Notes: generated by a model not told the origin, from the letters alone. 64,000 nucleotides of DNA from Streptomyces curacoi (GCF_001513975.1 NZ_KQ947993.1:62001-126000); one strand, 5' to 3'; shown: positions 34,256-45,389, numbered from the stretch's first letter. Numbers and translations: made by a program.

Positions 34256-36223
34256 ATGACTCTGCTCACCCAGCCCCTACGTCGTGTTCCGCAGCCGGGA
34301 CACATGATCGTGTGTGGGGACGACGCGCTCGCCGAGCGGCTGGCGGCCGAGCTGACGACGGTGTACCGGAAGCGGGTCACCCTGGTCGTTCCCGCCTCGA
34401 ACGGCACCGGCACCGCGAACCCGACGCGTGCCTCCGCTCTGCTCGGCCGGGTGCAGGACGCCATGAGCCGTACGGCTGACACACCCGGCGGCAGCGGACA
34501 GGCTCCCCGGATGCTCGAAGCACCCGAGCTCACGGAGGCGGTGCTGGCCGAAGCGGGGGTGCGGGAGGCCGCCGCGCTGGCGCTGGTCCATGACGACGAC
34601 GCGGTCAACATCCACGCGGCCCTCGCCGCCCGTCGGCTCAACCCCCGGCTGCGCCTGGTGATCAGGCTCTACAACCGCAAGCTCGGCCAGCACCTGGAGG
34701 AACTCCTCGACCAGGCCGCCGCCCTCGCGGTACCCGGACTGAACCCCGACGCTCTGGACACCTCCACCACCGTGCTGTCTGACGCGGACACGGCGGCGCC
34801 GGCGCTGGCGGCCACCGCGGTCGCCGGCACCAGCAAGGTGGTCCAGGCCGACGGGTTGCTGTTACGGGCGGTGGAACGCACCCCACCGGCTCGGGGTGAG
34901 GTGGCCGACCCCGGTCTGTGCACGCTCGCCCTCCTGTCGTCGACCACCACTGATCCCGCGGGCGCGGAGGGCTCCGAGGCGAGCGGGCGGGAGGGGCCGG
35001 AGCTGCTGCCCGACATGGCCGCGGTCGCCGCCGCGACGGGGCGCGGCACGGTGGTCCTTGAAACCGTCGCCCACACCGGCGCCGCCTCCCCGTCGGGACG
35101 CCTGGCAGGCCGGGGGCTCCCGCTTGCCTCCCTGTTCGCGCGTCGACTCCGCTGGTCACTGGCCGGGCTCGTCGCCAGCGTCCTGGGGCTTGCCGTGGCG
35201 AGCTGGCTGACCACCGACGACCACCCCCTGCACGCCGCGTACCTCACCCTCCTGGACCTGTTCGCGATCGGTGACCCCGCGATCGGCGAACCCACCGCCC
35301 GCCAGGTGCTGCAACTGTTGTCCGGGCTGGCCGGACTACTGCTGCTCCCTGTCCTGCTCGCGGCCGTCCTGGAGGGACTCGGCACCTTCCGCACGGTCTC
35401 CGCGCTGCGACGCCCGCCCCGCGGGCTGTCCGGCCATGTCGTCCTGCTCGGGCTCGGCAAGATCGGCACCCGTGTCCTGGCCCGGCTGCGGGAACTCGAC
35501 ATCCCGGTGGTGTGCGTGGAGGAGGACCCGGAGGCACGCGGCCTGCCCCTGGCCCGCCGCCTCCGCGTCCCCACCGTCCTCGGCGACGTCACCCAGGAAG
35601 GCGCCCTCGAAGCCGCCAAGATCCACCGTGCGCACGCCCTGCTCGCCCTCACCAGCAGCGACACCACGAACCTCGAAGCGGCCCTGTACGCACGCTCCGT
35701 CAAACCGGACCTGCGGGTCGCGCTGCGCCTGTACGACGACGAGTTCGCCACCGCGGTGTACCGCACTCTGCGTGCCGCCCACCCTCAGGCCCTGACCCGC
35801 AGCCGCAGCGTCTCCACGCTCGCCGCACCCGCCTTCGCCGGCGCCATGATGGGCCGCCAGATCCTCGGGGCCATCCCTGTCGAGCGAAGCGTCCTGCTCT
35901 TCGCCGCCCTGAACGTCGCCGGGCATCCGCAGCTGGAGGGATGCACCGTGGCCGAGTCGTTCCGGGCCGGCGCCTGGCGCGTCCTCGCCATGGACACCGC
36001 CGCCCCGGACGACCGGCTCCCGGACCTCGCTGCCACCCCGGCACACGAGGACGCCGATCGCCCTGCCGGACTCGTGTGGGACGTTCACCCGGGGTACGTC
36101 CTGCGCCCCCAGGACCGGGTGGTCGTCGCCGCCACCCGCCAGGGCCTGGCCGAGCTCCTCGGCCGGCAGCCACAGAGCGGAGCGCAGGGCGCGGGCCCGG
36201 ACCGCACCGTTGGGACGGACTGA
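34256..36223 (+). CDS. RCK/TrkA-N domain membrane protein (potassium channel-like)
   Basis: A 655-residue protein with two NAD-binding regulator units around a membrane part. RCK1 (about 15-165) opens with GHMIVCGDDALAERLAAEL; two hydrophobic segments follow (SLAGLVASVLGLAVASWL, about 302-320, and LSGLAGLLLLPVLLAAVLEG, about 363-382). RCK2 (about 392-520) opens with GHVVLLGLGKIGTRVLARL, a full GxGxxG Rossmann motif. A TrkA-C-like region completes it. The TVGYG selectivity filter is not present: the loop reads LLDLFAIGDPAIGEP, so ion conduction is uncertain. It resembles actinobacterial CASTOR/POLLUX-like or NAD-binding K+ proteins. Confidence 0.8.
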   Translation: MTLLTQPLRRVPQPGHMIVCGDDALAERLAAELTTVYRKRVTLVVPASNGTGTANPTRASALLGRVQDAMSRTADTPGGSGQAPRMLEAPELTEAVLAEAGVREAAALALVHDDDAVNIHAALAARRLNPRLRLVIRLYNRKLGQHLEELLDQAAALAVPGLNPDALDTSTTVLSDADTAAPALAATAVAGTSKVVQADGLLLRAVERTPPARGEVADPGLCTLALLSSTTTDPAGAEGSEASGREGPELLPDMAAVAAATGRGTVVLETVAHTGAASPSGRLAGRGLPLASLFARRLRWSLAGLVASVLGLAVASWLTTDDHPLHAAYLTLLDLFAIGDPAIGEPTARQVLQLLSGLAGLLLLPVLLAAVLEGLGTFRTVSALRRPPRGLSGHVVLLGLGKIGTRVLARLRELDIPVVCVEEDPEARGLPLARRLRVPTVLGDVTQEGALEAAKIHRAHALLALTSSDTTNLEAALYARSVKPDLRVALRLYDDEFATAVYRTLRAAHPQALTRSRSVSTLAAPAFAGAMMGRQILGAIPVERSVLLFAALNVAGHPQLEGCTVAESFRAGAWRVLAMDTAAPDDRLPDLAATPAHEDADRPAGLVWDVHPGYVLRPQDRVVVAATRQGLAELLGRQPQSGAQGAGPDRTVGTD

Positions 36224-36229
36224 GCCGAG

Positions 36230-36519
36230 CAGAGGCGCGCCTCGGAGAACTTCGCGTGGAACAGCCCCTGCAGCGTGTCCCGGTCACTCGCCCGTGCGGT
36301 GCCGACGGCCTGGGCGACCTTGATGACGTCCTCCACGGTCTTGTTGACCTTCACGAAGAACGTGATCCGGATGTCGGCGCGTATGTTGTCCCGGCAGATC
36401 AGCCCGTCCTTGCCGGTCCGCGTGATCTCGATGGCCTTCACCGAGATGTCCATCACCTCGGCCTTGTGCAGCACGGGCAGCACGACCTGCCCGGTGAAGG
36501 TCACGTCGACCTTCCGCAT
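36230..36519 (-). pseudogene. Flotillin/SPFH (YqiK-like) gene fragment
   Basis: The reading frame encodes RKVDVTFTGQVVLPVLHKAE, VMDISVKAIEITRTGKDGLI and DNIRADIRITFFVKVNKTVE through LQGLFHAKFSEA, unmistakably the front part of the flotillin SPFH domain. The N-terminal membrane anchor is missing: the first Met abuts a 16-bp tandem repeat. Homology stops after KFSEA; beyond that the frame just runs antisense through the RCK gene. So about 95 of some 450-500 residues remain. Confidence 0.8.
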
Positions 36520-36525
36520 ACGTCC

Positions 36526-36589
36526 TTGAGGCGTAAGGGAGTTGGAGCGTGAGGGAGTTGAGGCGTAAGGGAGTTGAGACGTGAGGGAG
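36526..36589. repeat. 16-bp tandem repeat, four copies
   Basis: Four adjacent units alternate in an A-B-A-B' pattern: TTGAGGCGTAAGGGAG, TTGGAGCGTGAGGGAG, TTGAGGCGTAAGGGAG, TTGAGACGTGAGGGAG. The array lies between the truncated YqiJ-like gene and the flotillin fragment, where the flotillin N-terminus should be. Confidence 0.9.
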
Positions 36590-36626
36590 TGATCGCGGGC
36601 CTGCGGTGGCCCGATGGCGCCGGGTG

Positions 36627-37055
36627 TCAGGCGGCCTGATCCAGGTGATCCCCGTGGCGGTGCCCTGCCGGGCCGAGCTCGGGCAGACCCGGTTCATCGG
36701 GAAAGAGCCGGTGCAGGGGCCGTACGAACAGGCGCGTCAGTCGCCAGGCCGCGAGCAGTGCCAGGGCCGGCACCATGAGGCGCAGCAGTCCGGTGACGGG
36801 TCCCGGCGACGTGAACGCGACCAGCACGAGAGTCCCGCCGACACTCAGCAGCCAGGCCAGAACTGTCAGCGAGGAGACGGCGACCGTCACGGGCACGCCT
36901 CCCATGCCCCACGCGCGAAGGTCCACGTCCGCGTCGAAGCTGTCGGCCGTGGTGAAGCCCGCGGCGACCAGCAGCCAGAAGCACACGATCACGACGAGGG
37001 CGGCGGTGAGCAGGATCGTGGGCAGGCCGGTGGCGACCGCCAGAGTCGTCCGCAT
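36627..37055 (-). CDS. YqiJ-like membrane protein lacking its OB-fold domain
   Basis: A 142-residue protein with three hydrophobic spans: TILLTAALVVIVCFWLLVAA, VTVAVSSLTVLAWLLSVGG and LLRLMVPALALLAAWRL. It resembles the membrane half of YqiJ/OB-fold (NfeD-type) proteins that precede flotillin genes: GVPVTVAVSSL and RLFVRPLHRLFPDE are typical. The C-terminal OB-fold expected after the RPLHRLF segment is absent. It lies upstream of the flotillin remnant on the same strand, so the operon has decayed. A GGAGAGGGGG site precedes ATG 37055; it may still be translated. Confidence 0.65.
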   Translation of the reverse strand: MRTTLAVATGLPTILLTAALVVIVCFWLLVAAGFTTADSFDADVDLRAWGMGGVPVTVAVSSLTVLAWLLSVGGTLVLVAFTSPGPVTGLLRLMVPALALLAAWRLTRLFVRPLHRLFPDEPGLPELGPAGHRHGDHLDQAA

Positions 37056-37122
37056 CAACCGGCCCCCCTCTCCGCCCGCAGTGCTCGTCAGCCGTGCTCG
37101 GTGGCGCATCGCGGGCTCAGGG

Positions 37123-37160
37123 TTCCGGTGCCGGACGCCTGCCGGTGTCCGGCACCGGAA
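37123..37160. promoter_or_regulatory. Perfect 14-bp inverted repeat
   Basis: TTCCGGTGCCGGAC and GTCCGGCACCGGAA flank a 10-base loop in the divergent region between the YqiJ-like gene and the PucR-type regulator. A shorter GCCGG-TTT-CCGGC dyad lies about 55 bases further on. Candidate operator or hairpin; not clearly a terminator, because both flanking genes point away. Confidence 0.6.
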
Positions 37161-37304
37161 TCCCCCGCAGTGCTCCCCGCACGTCATGGTGCACGGCACG
37201 CGCACGCCCGCGCATTGCCGGTTTCCGGCAGTGTTCACTAAGGTCAGCATGCCGGTGAAGCGCTAAGGAACCGTCATCGGCGCGTCAAGAAAGCCGGGGG
37301 CGAC

Positions 37305-38363
37305 GTGACGGAACGGGAGATTCCCGAGCAGTATCTGGACGGCTATGCCCAAATCCTGGCCGAGGTCTCGGCCACGGGCCGCCGTCTCACCCGGGAGGAA
37401 CTCACCTCCCGCCGGGCGCTCGGCGAACAGGCAGCCGACGCCGGCCACGGACTGCGCGCCCTCGTCAGCGCCCACTTGACCGTCGCCCGCACGGCCTGGC
37501 CGGACAGGCCCGGCTCGGCCGACAGCGCCCTGGCCGCCGTACACCAGGTCATAGACGCCTTCTCCGAGGGCTACGAACGCGCCCAACGCAACGCCGTACG
37601 ACAGGAGGAGGCCGCCCGCCGGGAGTTCATCGACGACCTTCTCTACGGCCGGAGCGACCTGGGACGCCTGGCCGAACGCGCCGAACGCTTCGGCCTGCGC
37701 CTCTCCCGCAGCTACGCCGTGGCCGTCGCCCAGGGGCCCACCGCCTACGAGGAAGGCGACCCGGTCCCCCGTCAGGTGGAACGCGCCCTCATCTCCCGCT
37801 TCGGCGACCGCAGCATCCTGCTCACCACCAAGGACGGCCGGGTGCTCTGCATCGTCCCCGGCCACCAGGACGAGGTTCTCGCGTACTTCGCCAAGCAGGC
37901 CCATGCAGCCACCGATGGCGGCCGGGTCGCCATCGGCCGCGCGCAGCCCGGCCCCGGCGGAGTCGTCCACTCGTACGAAGAGGCGCTCAACGCCTTGGAA
38001 CTGGCCGAGCGCCTGGAGCTTGACAACCCGGTACTGCACGCTGCCGACCTGCTCGTGTACCCCGTTCTGACCCGAGACCGGCAGGCCATGGCCGACCTCG
38101 TGCTGAACAGCCTCGGCCCGCTCACCACGGCTCGCGGTGGCGCCAGGCCCCTCCTCGACACTCTCACCGCCTACTTCGACTCGGGCTGCGTGGCCGCCGA
38201 GGCCGCCCGCCGCCTCTCGCTCAGCGTGCGCGCCCTGACCTACCGGCTGGAACGCATCCACAAGCTCACCGGTGCCAACCCCGCCGATGCGGCGCACCGT
38301 TACATGCTGCAGACCGCGGTGATCGGAGCCCGGCTGCTGGACTGGCCGGCCAAGGAGCTCTGA
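37305..38363 (+). CDS. PucR/CdaR-type transcriptional regulator
   Basis: A 352-residue regulator. The N-terminal 110 residues are helical, the middle (about 110-230) is a GGDEF-like fold of the PucR/CdaR family (SYAVAVAQGP, SILLTTKDGRVLCIVPG, GGVVHSYEEALNALELAERL), and the C-terminus carries the family helix-turn-helix LLDTLTAYFDSGCVAAEAAR, SLSVRALTYRLERIHKLTG. The GTG start has GGGGG 6 bases upstream. Its ligand is unknown. The inverted repeat at 37123-37160 is a candidate autoregulatory site. Confidence 0.85.
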   Translation: MTEREIPEQYLDGYAQILAEVSATGRRLTREELTSRRALGEQAADAGHGLRALVSAHLTVARTAWPDRPGSADSALAAVHQVIDAFSEGYERAQRNAVRQEEAARREFIDDLLYGRSDLGRLAERAERFGLRLSRSYAVAVAQGPTAYEEGDPVPRQVERALISRFGDRSILLTTKDGRVLCIVPGHQDEVLAYFAKQAHAATDGGRVAIGRAQPGPGGVVHSYEEALNALELAERLELDNPVLHAADLLVYPVLTRDRQAMADLVLNSLGPLTTARGGARPLLDTLTAYFDSGCVAAEAARRLSLSVRALTYRLERIHKLTGANPADAAHRYMLQTAVIGARLLDWPAKEL

Positions 38364-38442
38364 CCCCGCAGCCGTACATGCCGCAGCAAGGCCCGCAGCC
38401 GGGCGGTGAGGTGATGAAGGAGAACGGCCCCGCCCGAGTGCG

Positions 38443-39423
38443 TCAGGCGGGCAGGGCGGCCAGCCAGTCGGTGAGTATCTGGTTGACCTCGGCGGGGCGT
38501 TCTTGCTGGATCCAGTGGCCGCAGTCGTCGAGGAGGTGCGAGGAGATCAGCCCGGGCAGCGTGGCGGGGTACGCGTTGATCGCGTCGGCCAGCCATGTGG
38601 TGGAGGCGTCCAGGCGGCCGCCGATGAACAACGACGGCTGGACGATGGGGGCTCCGTCGAAGACGGCGAGGTCTTCCCAGTCGCGATCCATGTTCCGATA
38701 CCGATTCAGTGCACCGGCCAGGCCGGTCCTCTCGAACTCCCCGGCGTAGAAGTCCAGGTCGCTCTCGCCGAGCCAGGCGGGAGGCCGGCCGGCGGGGAAC
38801 CGGTCACGCAGCATCCCGCCCTTGCTGACGAAGTGCGGGTCCGGAGCGTCCGGGCCGGACTGGGTGTCGCCGGACAGAGCCGCGTACAGGCCCGCGAGCC
38901 AGCCGCGCACGTCGGGCTCGATCTCGGCCTCGGCGCGGCCTGGCTGCTGGAAGTAGGAGATGTAGAACTCCTCGTCCCCGCCCATCTGTGTGAAGACCTC
39001 ACTGGGCCGCGGTCCGCCGCGGGGTGTGTAGGGGACGCTGAGCAGCCCCACCGCGCGGAAGACGTCCGGTTTGATCAGCGCGGAGTTGGCGGCGATCGCC
39101 GCGCCCCAGTCGTGGCCGACGATCACGGCCGATTCCTCGCCCAGGGCATGCACCACCTCGGCGTTGTCCTCCACCAGATCGAGCATCCGGTACGCGGCCG
39201 TGTCAGCGGGCTTGGAGGAGCGGCCGTAGCCGCGGACATCGATGGCGACCGCGCGATATCCGGCCGCGGCCAGTACCGGCAGTTGGTGGCGCCAGGAGTA
39301 CCAGGACTCGGGGAAACCGTGCACGAGCAGCACCAGCGGCCCGGTGCCCTGCTCCACCAGGTGGATCCGGCCTGCCGAGGAGGAGACCAGGCGGTGAGTG
39401 ACGTCCGTGACGTGCAGTGTCAT
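38443..39423 (-). CDS. Epoxide hydrolase-type alpha/beta hydrolase
   Basis: A 326-residue cytosolic alpha/beta hydrolase. The oxyanion motif HGFPESWYSW (about 35), nucleophile elbow VIVGHDWGAAIA with Asp as nucleophile (about 104), and terminal LDDCGHWIQQERP with the catalytic His (about 305) are all typical of soluble epoxide hydrolases. The cap domain contains the Tyr residues expected to hold the epoxide oxygen (EFYISYFQQPG). It converts epoxides to vicinal diols; the physiological substrate is unknown. Confidence 0.88.
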   Translation of the reverse strand: MTLHVTDVTHRLVSSSAGRIHLVEQGTGPLVLLVHGFPESWYSWRHQLPVLAAAGYRAVAIDVRGYGRSSKPADTAAYRMLDLVEDNAEVVHALGEESAVIVGHDWGAAIAANSALIKPDVFRAVGLLSVPYTPRGGPRPSEVFTQMGGDEEFYISYFQQPGRAEAEIEPDVRGWLAGLYAALSGDTQSGPDAPDPHFVSKGGMLRDRFPAGRPPAWLGESDLDFYAGEFERTGLAGALNRYRNMDRDWEDLAVFDGAPIVQPSLFIGGRLDASTTWLADAINAYPATLPGLISSHLLDDCGHWIQQERPAEVNQILTDWLAALPA

Positions 39424-39605
39424 GAGTCCTCCGAATCCATCGGCCTGCGTGAGCCACGGCCGCCGTCGATCCGCCGTGGCCGCGGCTCAGTACCGATCAT
39501 GCCGGGGGTGCCGCTGCGGGGACGAGCCTTGTTGCCGTTTCGGCAAAGCACCTCCGGGTGCCTTCGGTTCTCAGTTCACGTGTCGGGGTGTCGTCAGGGC
39601 TCGCG

Positions 39606-40346
39606 TCAGGACAGGGCGAGGACGCAGAACTCGTGGCCCTCCGGGTCGGCCAGGCACGTCCACGGGACGTCGCCCTGGCCGAGGTCGAGGTCGGTGGCGC
39701 CGAGGGCCCGCAGCCGGGTCACCTCCGCTGCTTTGTCGTCACCGGGGTACGGCAGCAGGTCGAGATGGACGCGGTCCGGCACGGTCTTCACGTCGGGCGT
39801 GCGGAGGAACTCGAGATACGGACCGACGCCCTTGGCGGAGCGCAACACCGCATGATCGTCCGTCACCTCGTGCAGGGCCCAGTCCATCGCCTCGCCCCAG
39901 AACCGGGCCATGGCACGCGGATCCACGCAGTCGACCACCACCGCGGCGATCGGCCCGGTGTCCCGGTAGGTCTCCCGAGGCTCAAGCACGCAGAACTCGT
40001 TGCCCTCGGGGTCGGCGAGGACCGTCCACGGCACTGTGCCCTGGCCCACGTCGGCGGGCGTCGCACCGAGAGCCTTCAGGCGTGCGACCAACTCCGCCTG
40101 ATGGGCTGCGGAGGTGGTGGCGAGATCGAGGTGCACACGGTTCTTTGTCGCCGTCTTGGGTTCCGGGACGGGAACGACGTCGACACCGACGACGACCGGG
40201 TCCGGCCAGACCAAGCCGCCGGGGGGTCCCACGTAGACGGTCACGCCGGGGCTGTAGGCGCTCCAGCCGAGCGCCTCCGCCCAGAACCGGCCGACCACCG
40301 AGACATCAAGAGCCTTTATGTTCACCATCACGGGTCGCAGTGCCAT
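39606..40346 (-). CDS. VOC-family protein with two tandem glyoxalase-like domains
   Basis: A 246-residue fusion of two vicinal-oxygen-chelate units. Unit 1 ends NRVHLDLATTSAAHQAELVA then VPWTVLADPEGNEFCVLEP; unit 2 repeats the pattern with DRVHLDLLPYPGDDKAAEVT and VPWTCLADPEGHEFCVLAL. These are the duplicated DUF/VOC (Glyoxalase_6-like) domains common in Streptomyces. Roles include small-molecule binding, drug resistance and dioxygenase chemistry; none can be assigned here. It stands alone between the hydrolase and a flavin reductase. Confidence 0.88.
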   Translation of the reverse strand: MALRPVMVNIKALDVSVVGRFWAEALGWSAYSPGVTVYVGPPGGLVWPDPVVVGVDVVPVPEPKTATKNRVHLDLATTSAAHQAELVARLKALGATPADVGQGTVPWTVLADPEGNEFCVLEPRETYRDTGPIAAVVVDCVDPRAMARFWGEAMDWALHEVTDDHAVLRSAKGVGPYLEFLRTPDVKTVPDRVHLDLLPYPGDDKAAEVTRLRALGATDLDLGQGDVPWTCLADPEGHEFCVLALS

Positions 40347-40501
40347 GCCGGCGATCCTATGCAGCCGCTCCGCATCGGCATCCGCACCGGCGCCAAACAG
40401 AGATCAACGCGCTCACCAGCGGCGATGGCCGATCATTCGGTTCAGTGCAGCCGCGCGCAGGCCACGGGAGTGCGGCGTGGGCCCCGATGACCTCGTCGGG
40501 G

Positions 40502-40990
40502 TCAGTCCACCGGGTGACCGGGCGCGATCGTACGGGCGTCGTCAAGGCGCAGCAGCGGGCCGTCGTGCGCCTCGCGCTCGCCCCACTCGACCGGGTCGAG
40601 GACGAAGCCGATGTGGTCACCGCCGCCGACGCGCGTGACGATCCGGCCGACGAACCAGGCCGGCGCGTCCTGAAGGACGATGGCCCCGCCGTGCCCCTCC
40701 CGCCAGCGGACGTACTGGAACTTGTCCTCCCGGTCACCGGTGTGCCCGCCGAACAACTCGGCCAGGGCATGCTGTTCCCGGGCCAGCAGGTGCACGGTCA
40801 GGACCTGCGCGGACCGTGCCACCCGGAAGGTGTGGTTGGCCTCCGAGAGCCACACGACGAACCGCACCGGCCGGATGGAGCACTGCGAGGCGAATCCGAC
40901 CAGGCAGCCGGCCCGTTCGCCGCCCGCCGTGGCCGTGACGACACACATGTCGGGGTTCAGCCGTCCGACGAACTCATCCATGTCCGCCAT
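40502..40990 (-). CDS. Flavin reductase-like FMN-binding protein
   Basis: A 162-residue flavin-reductase-domain protein. Family features: NPDMCVVTATAGGERAGCLV, GFASQCSIRPVRFVVWLS and TFRVARSAQVLTVHLLAREQ, then ELFGGHTGDREDKF. Such enzymes use NAD(P)H to reduce FMN or FAD for a monooxygenase, or simply bind FMN. The ATG at 40990 is chosen because GGGAGCGG lies 9 bases upstream. No monooxygenase partner gene is adjacent. Confidence 0.82.
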   Translation of the reverse strand: MADMDEFVGRLNPDMCVVTATAGGERAGCLVGFASQCSIRPVRFVVWLSEANHTFRVARSAQVLTVHLLAREQHALAELFGGHTGDREDKFQYVRWREGHGGAIVLQDAPAWFVGRIVTRVGGGDHIGFVLDPVEWGEREAHDGPLLRLDDARTIAPGHPVD

Positions 40991-41396
40991 GCCCAAGCCG
41001 CTCCCGTCATCAGTGGCTCCGCCTCTCGGCATCACCTCACCACGGAGCGCGGGTCCATGCCACCCAGCGGCGAGGGACGGTCCCTCAGCCGCCCGCGACC
41101 GAACCGCTCAGATCCGGTCCGCAGTGGGCGTGCGCCTGGGTCGGCGTGAGTCCCCGGCCACTTCCTACACGGTTTGCCGTCAGGACATCCCGGTACCCGG
41201 ATTCGGCTTGTGCCGGGACTTGTGCCGGAAGTCGACGCGGGAGCATAAAAGCAGCTTCTACTCGCATCTTTGTTATGCGGGGGTGCTCTGCGTGTTTCGT
41301 AGCGGCGCGGTGTGCGGTGCGCGACCATACGGACGCCGACACATCACAATCATCGGCGTTGTGCGTGCAGACAACGAGACAGAAAGAAGGACGTAC
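40991..41396. promoter_or_regulatory. Intergenic region between flavin reductase and katG
   Basis: About 400 bases without a supported gene. The A/T-richer part (41244-41278) holds GCATAA and TTATGC as an inverted pair some 23 bases apart, a candidate regulator site for katG. A furA gene, often found beside katG in actinomycetes, is absent. A GAAGGA ribosome site precedes the katG GTG. Confidence 0.45.
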
Positions 41397-43586
<2,190 letters not shown>

Positions 43587-43898
43587 ACCCGACGCCCCGG
43601 CCGGGGCAGTGAAACGCGGATCGCTCAAAGCTCCCCCAGCGCTCCCGTGGTGGGCACGCGTACTCCACCCACGCAGCACGCGTGCCCGCCACCCAGGGGG
43701 CCACTCCGAGCGCGGACCTCGCCGGTTGGCCCGCCCACGCCACCGACGCCGTAGACCATCGGCATCCGCTTCGCCCACGTCGCCCCCTTTGTCACCGCCT
43801 TGTCACAGCTGATCGGTGGGCCACAACTGTCGAAAGAGATCGGAGATCCAACTCAGGACCGAACAGTCCGCGAACAAGAACACACGGGGAAACGAACC
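43587..43898. other. Intergenic region after katG
   Basis: 312 bases without a supported gene. It contains a short palindrome GCCCCGGCCGGGGC (43594-43607), the hairpin listed at 43652-43687, and an A/T-richer segment before the FG-GAP gene that probably holds its promoter. Confidence 0.55.
43652..43687 (+). terminator. Hairpin terminator candidate downstream of katG
   Basis: Perfect 10-bp arms GGGCACGCGT and ACGCGTGCCC separated by 16 bases, about 65 bases past the katG stop codon. Confidence 0.65.
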
Positions 43899-45389
43899 AT
43901 GACCCACAGGGGTTCCACGGCCGTCGCCGCCGCATCCTTCCTGCTGCTGACCGGCGCCGGTATCGCCGCCGCGCCCGCCGCCTCGGCGGGCACACCCGGC
44001 GGCACCTACGCCAGTGACCGCAACAGCGACTTCAACGGCGACGGCTACGACGACGTCCTCACCGGTGCTCCGGGCGGCACCGACGGCGGCCACAAGGGTG
44101 CGGGCTACGTCACCGTCCAGTACGGCGGGGTGCAGGGCATCGGCACCGCGACCGGTACGCACCGGGGCCGGACAGCCGTCTTCGGTCAGGCCACCTCAGG
44201 TGTCCCGGGCGGTGCCGAACCCGGCGACGGCTTCGGCACCACCGTGGAGACCGGGGACCTCGACGCCGACGGATACGACGACGCGATCGTCGCGGCGCCT
44301 GGAGAGGACTTCGGTTCCCTCGTGGACGCGGGTCGGGTGACCGTCCTGTACGGCTCCGCGGAGGGGCTGCGCGCCACCCGGAGCGTCACCCTGCAGGCCG
44401 CCGCACCGAAGGCGAACGCCGGATTCGGCCTGGCCGTCGCCGCCGCGCGGTTCACCGGCGCCACACCGGGCGACGTGCTCGCCGTGGCCGACCTCCGGGG
44501 CGTGGACCTGGTCACCCACGGCACCGGCTCCCTGAAGGGCACCGGCCGGGTGGACACCACCGGCGCCCCAGGGGGTGACGCGATCCGGCCGGCGGCTCTG
44601 ACCACGGGAAACTACGACGCCGACGGATACGCCGACCTGATCGTCTCCGGACAGAGCCTGGAGGAGGACGGCACGGGACGGTCGGCCGTGTACACGGGCG
44701 GCGCCGACGGCCTGGCCTACGCCCGCGACCTGGGTGGCGGCCCGGCCACCGCCTCCGGGGACATCAACGACGACGGCTACGACGACCTCGTCTACGGCCG
44801 GCCCGACCGCCCCGACGACCATCACGAGCCCCTCACCGGCGGCGTGGTCGGCGTCTACTTCGGCAGCGAGGAGGGCGTGCGGGGGGTCGACGAGCACGGC
44901 ACGGTGGCTCAGGTCTGGACCCAGGACGTCAGCGGCGTGCCGGGCACCGGCGAACTCGGCGACGGCTTCGGCGCGGACCTCTCCCTCGCCGACGTCGACG
45001 GAGACGGGTACGACGACCTGGCTGTCGGCGCACCCGGCGAGGACATCGGCGCCGTCGCGGACGCGGGAGCGGTGTGGCTGCTGCGCGGCTCGGCCGCCGG
45101 GCTGACCGCGGCCGGTGCGAAGTCCTTCGACCAGAACTCGGCGGGCGTGCCGGGCACGGTCGAGCGGGCGGACCGCTGGGGCGGGCAGGTACGCCTCGCG
45201 GACACGGACGGCGACGGCCGCGCCGCAATGCTGGCCGCGGCGCCTGGTGAGAACACCTCCGACGGGGGCATCTGGGTCCTTCCCGCGGCCACCACCGGAA
45301 CGGTGGCCGCCGGATCCTGGTCGTACGGTGCCGGCTCGCTCCGCGCCCCGGGCGGCGACGCGCGGTTCGGCGCGGCGATCAACGAGTGA
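43899..45389 (+). CDS. Secreted FG-GAP (integrin-like beta-propeller) protein
   Basis: A 496-residue exported protein. Signal peptide MTHRGSTAVAAASFLLLTGA with cleavage near ASA-GT (about residue 32). The mature part repeats the FG-GAP/calcium motif (D-x-D-x-D-G-x-x-D): DFNGDGYDDVLTGAPGG, DLDADGYDDAIVAAPGE, NYDADGYADLIVSG, DINDDGYDDLVYGRP, DVDGDGYDDLAVGAPGE and DTDGDGRAAMLAAAPGE. This predicts a six- or seven-bladed calcium-binding propeller. Such proteins are abundant and uncharacterised in Streptomyces; adhesion or surface binding is possible. The ATG at 43899 has GGGGAAA upstream. Confidence 0.9.
   Translation: MTHRGSTAVAAASFLLLTGAGIAAAPAASAGTPGGTYASDRNSDFNGDGYDDVLTGAPGGTDGGHKGAGYVTVQYGGVQGIGTATGTHRGRTAVFGQATSGVPGGAEPGDGFGTTVETGDLDADGYDDAIVAAPGEDFGSLVDAGRVTVLYGSAEGLRATRSVTLQAAAPKANAGFGLAVAAARFTGATPGDVLAVADLRGVDLVTHGTGSLKGTGRVDTTGAPGGDAIRPAALTTGNYDADGYADLIVSGQSLEEDGTGRSAVYTGGADGLAYARDLGGGPATASGDINDDGYDDLVYGRPDRPDDHHEPLTGGVVGVYFGSEEGVRGVDEHGTVAQVWTQDVSGVPGTGELGDGFGADLSLADVDGDGYDDLAVGAPGEDIGAVADAGAVWLLRGSAAGLTAAGAKSFDQNSAGVPGTVERADRWGGQVRLADTDGDGRAAMLAAAPGENTSDGGIWVLPAATTGTVAAGSWSYGAGSLRAPGGDARFGAAINE

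Noticed and set aside
36085..36519. A complete 144-residue minus-strand gene
   Set aside because: Only the part down to about 36230 matches flotillin; the rest is antisense to the RCK gene and has no coding character.
43594..43607. Palindrome after katG as the main terminator
   Set aside because: The arms leave only a short 5-bp hairpin; the 10-bp hairpin at 43652-43687 is a better candidate.
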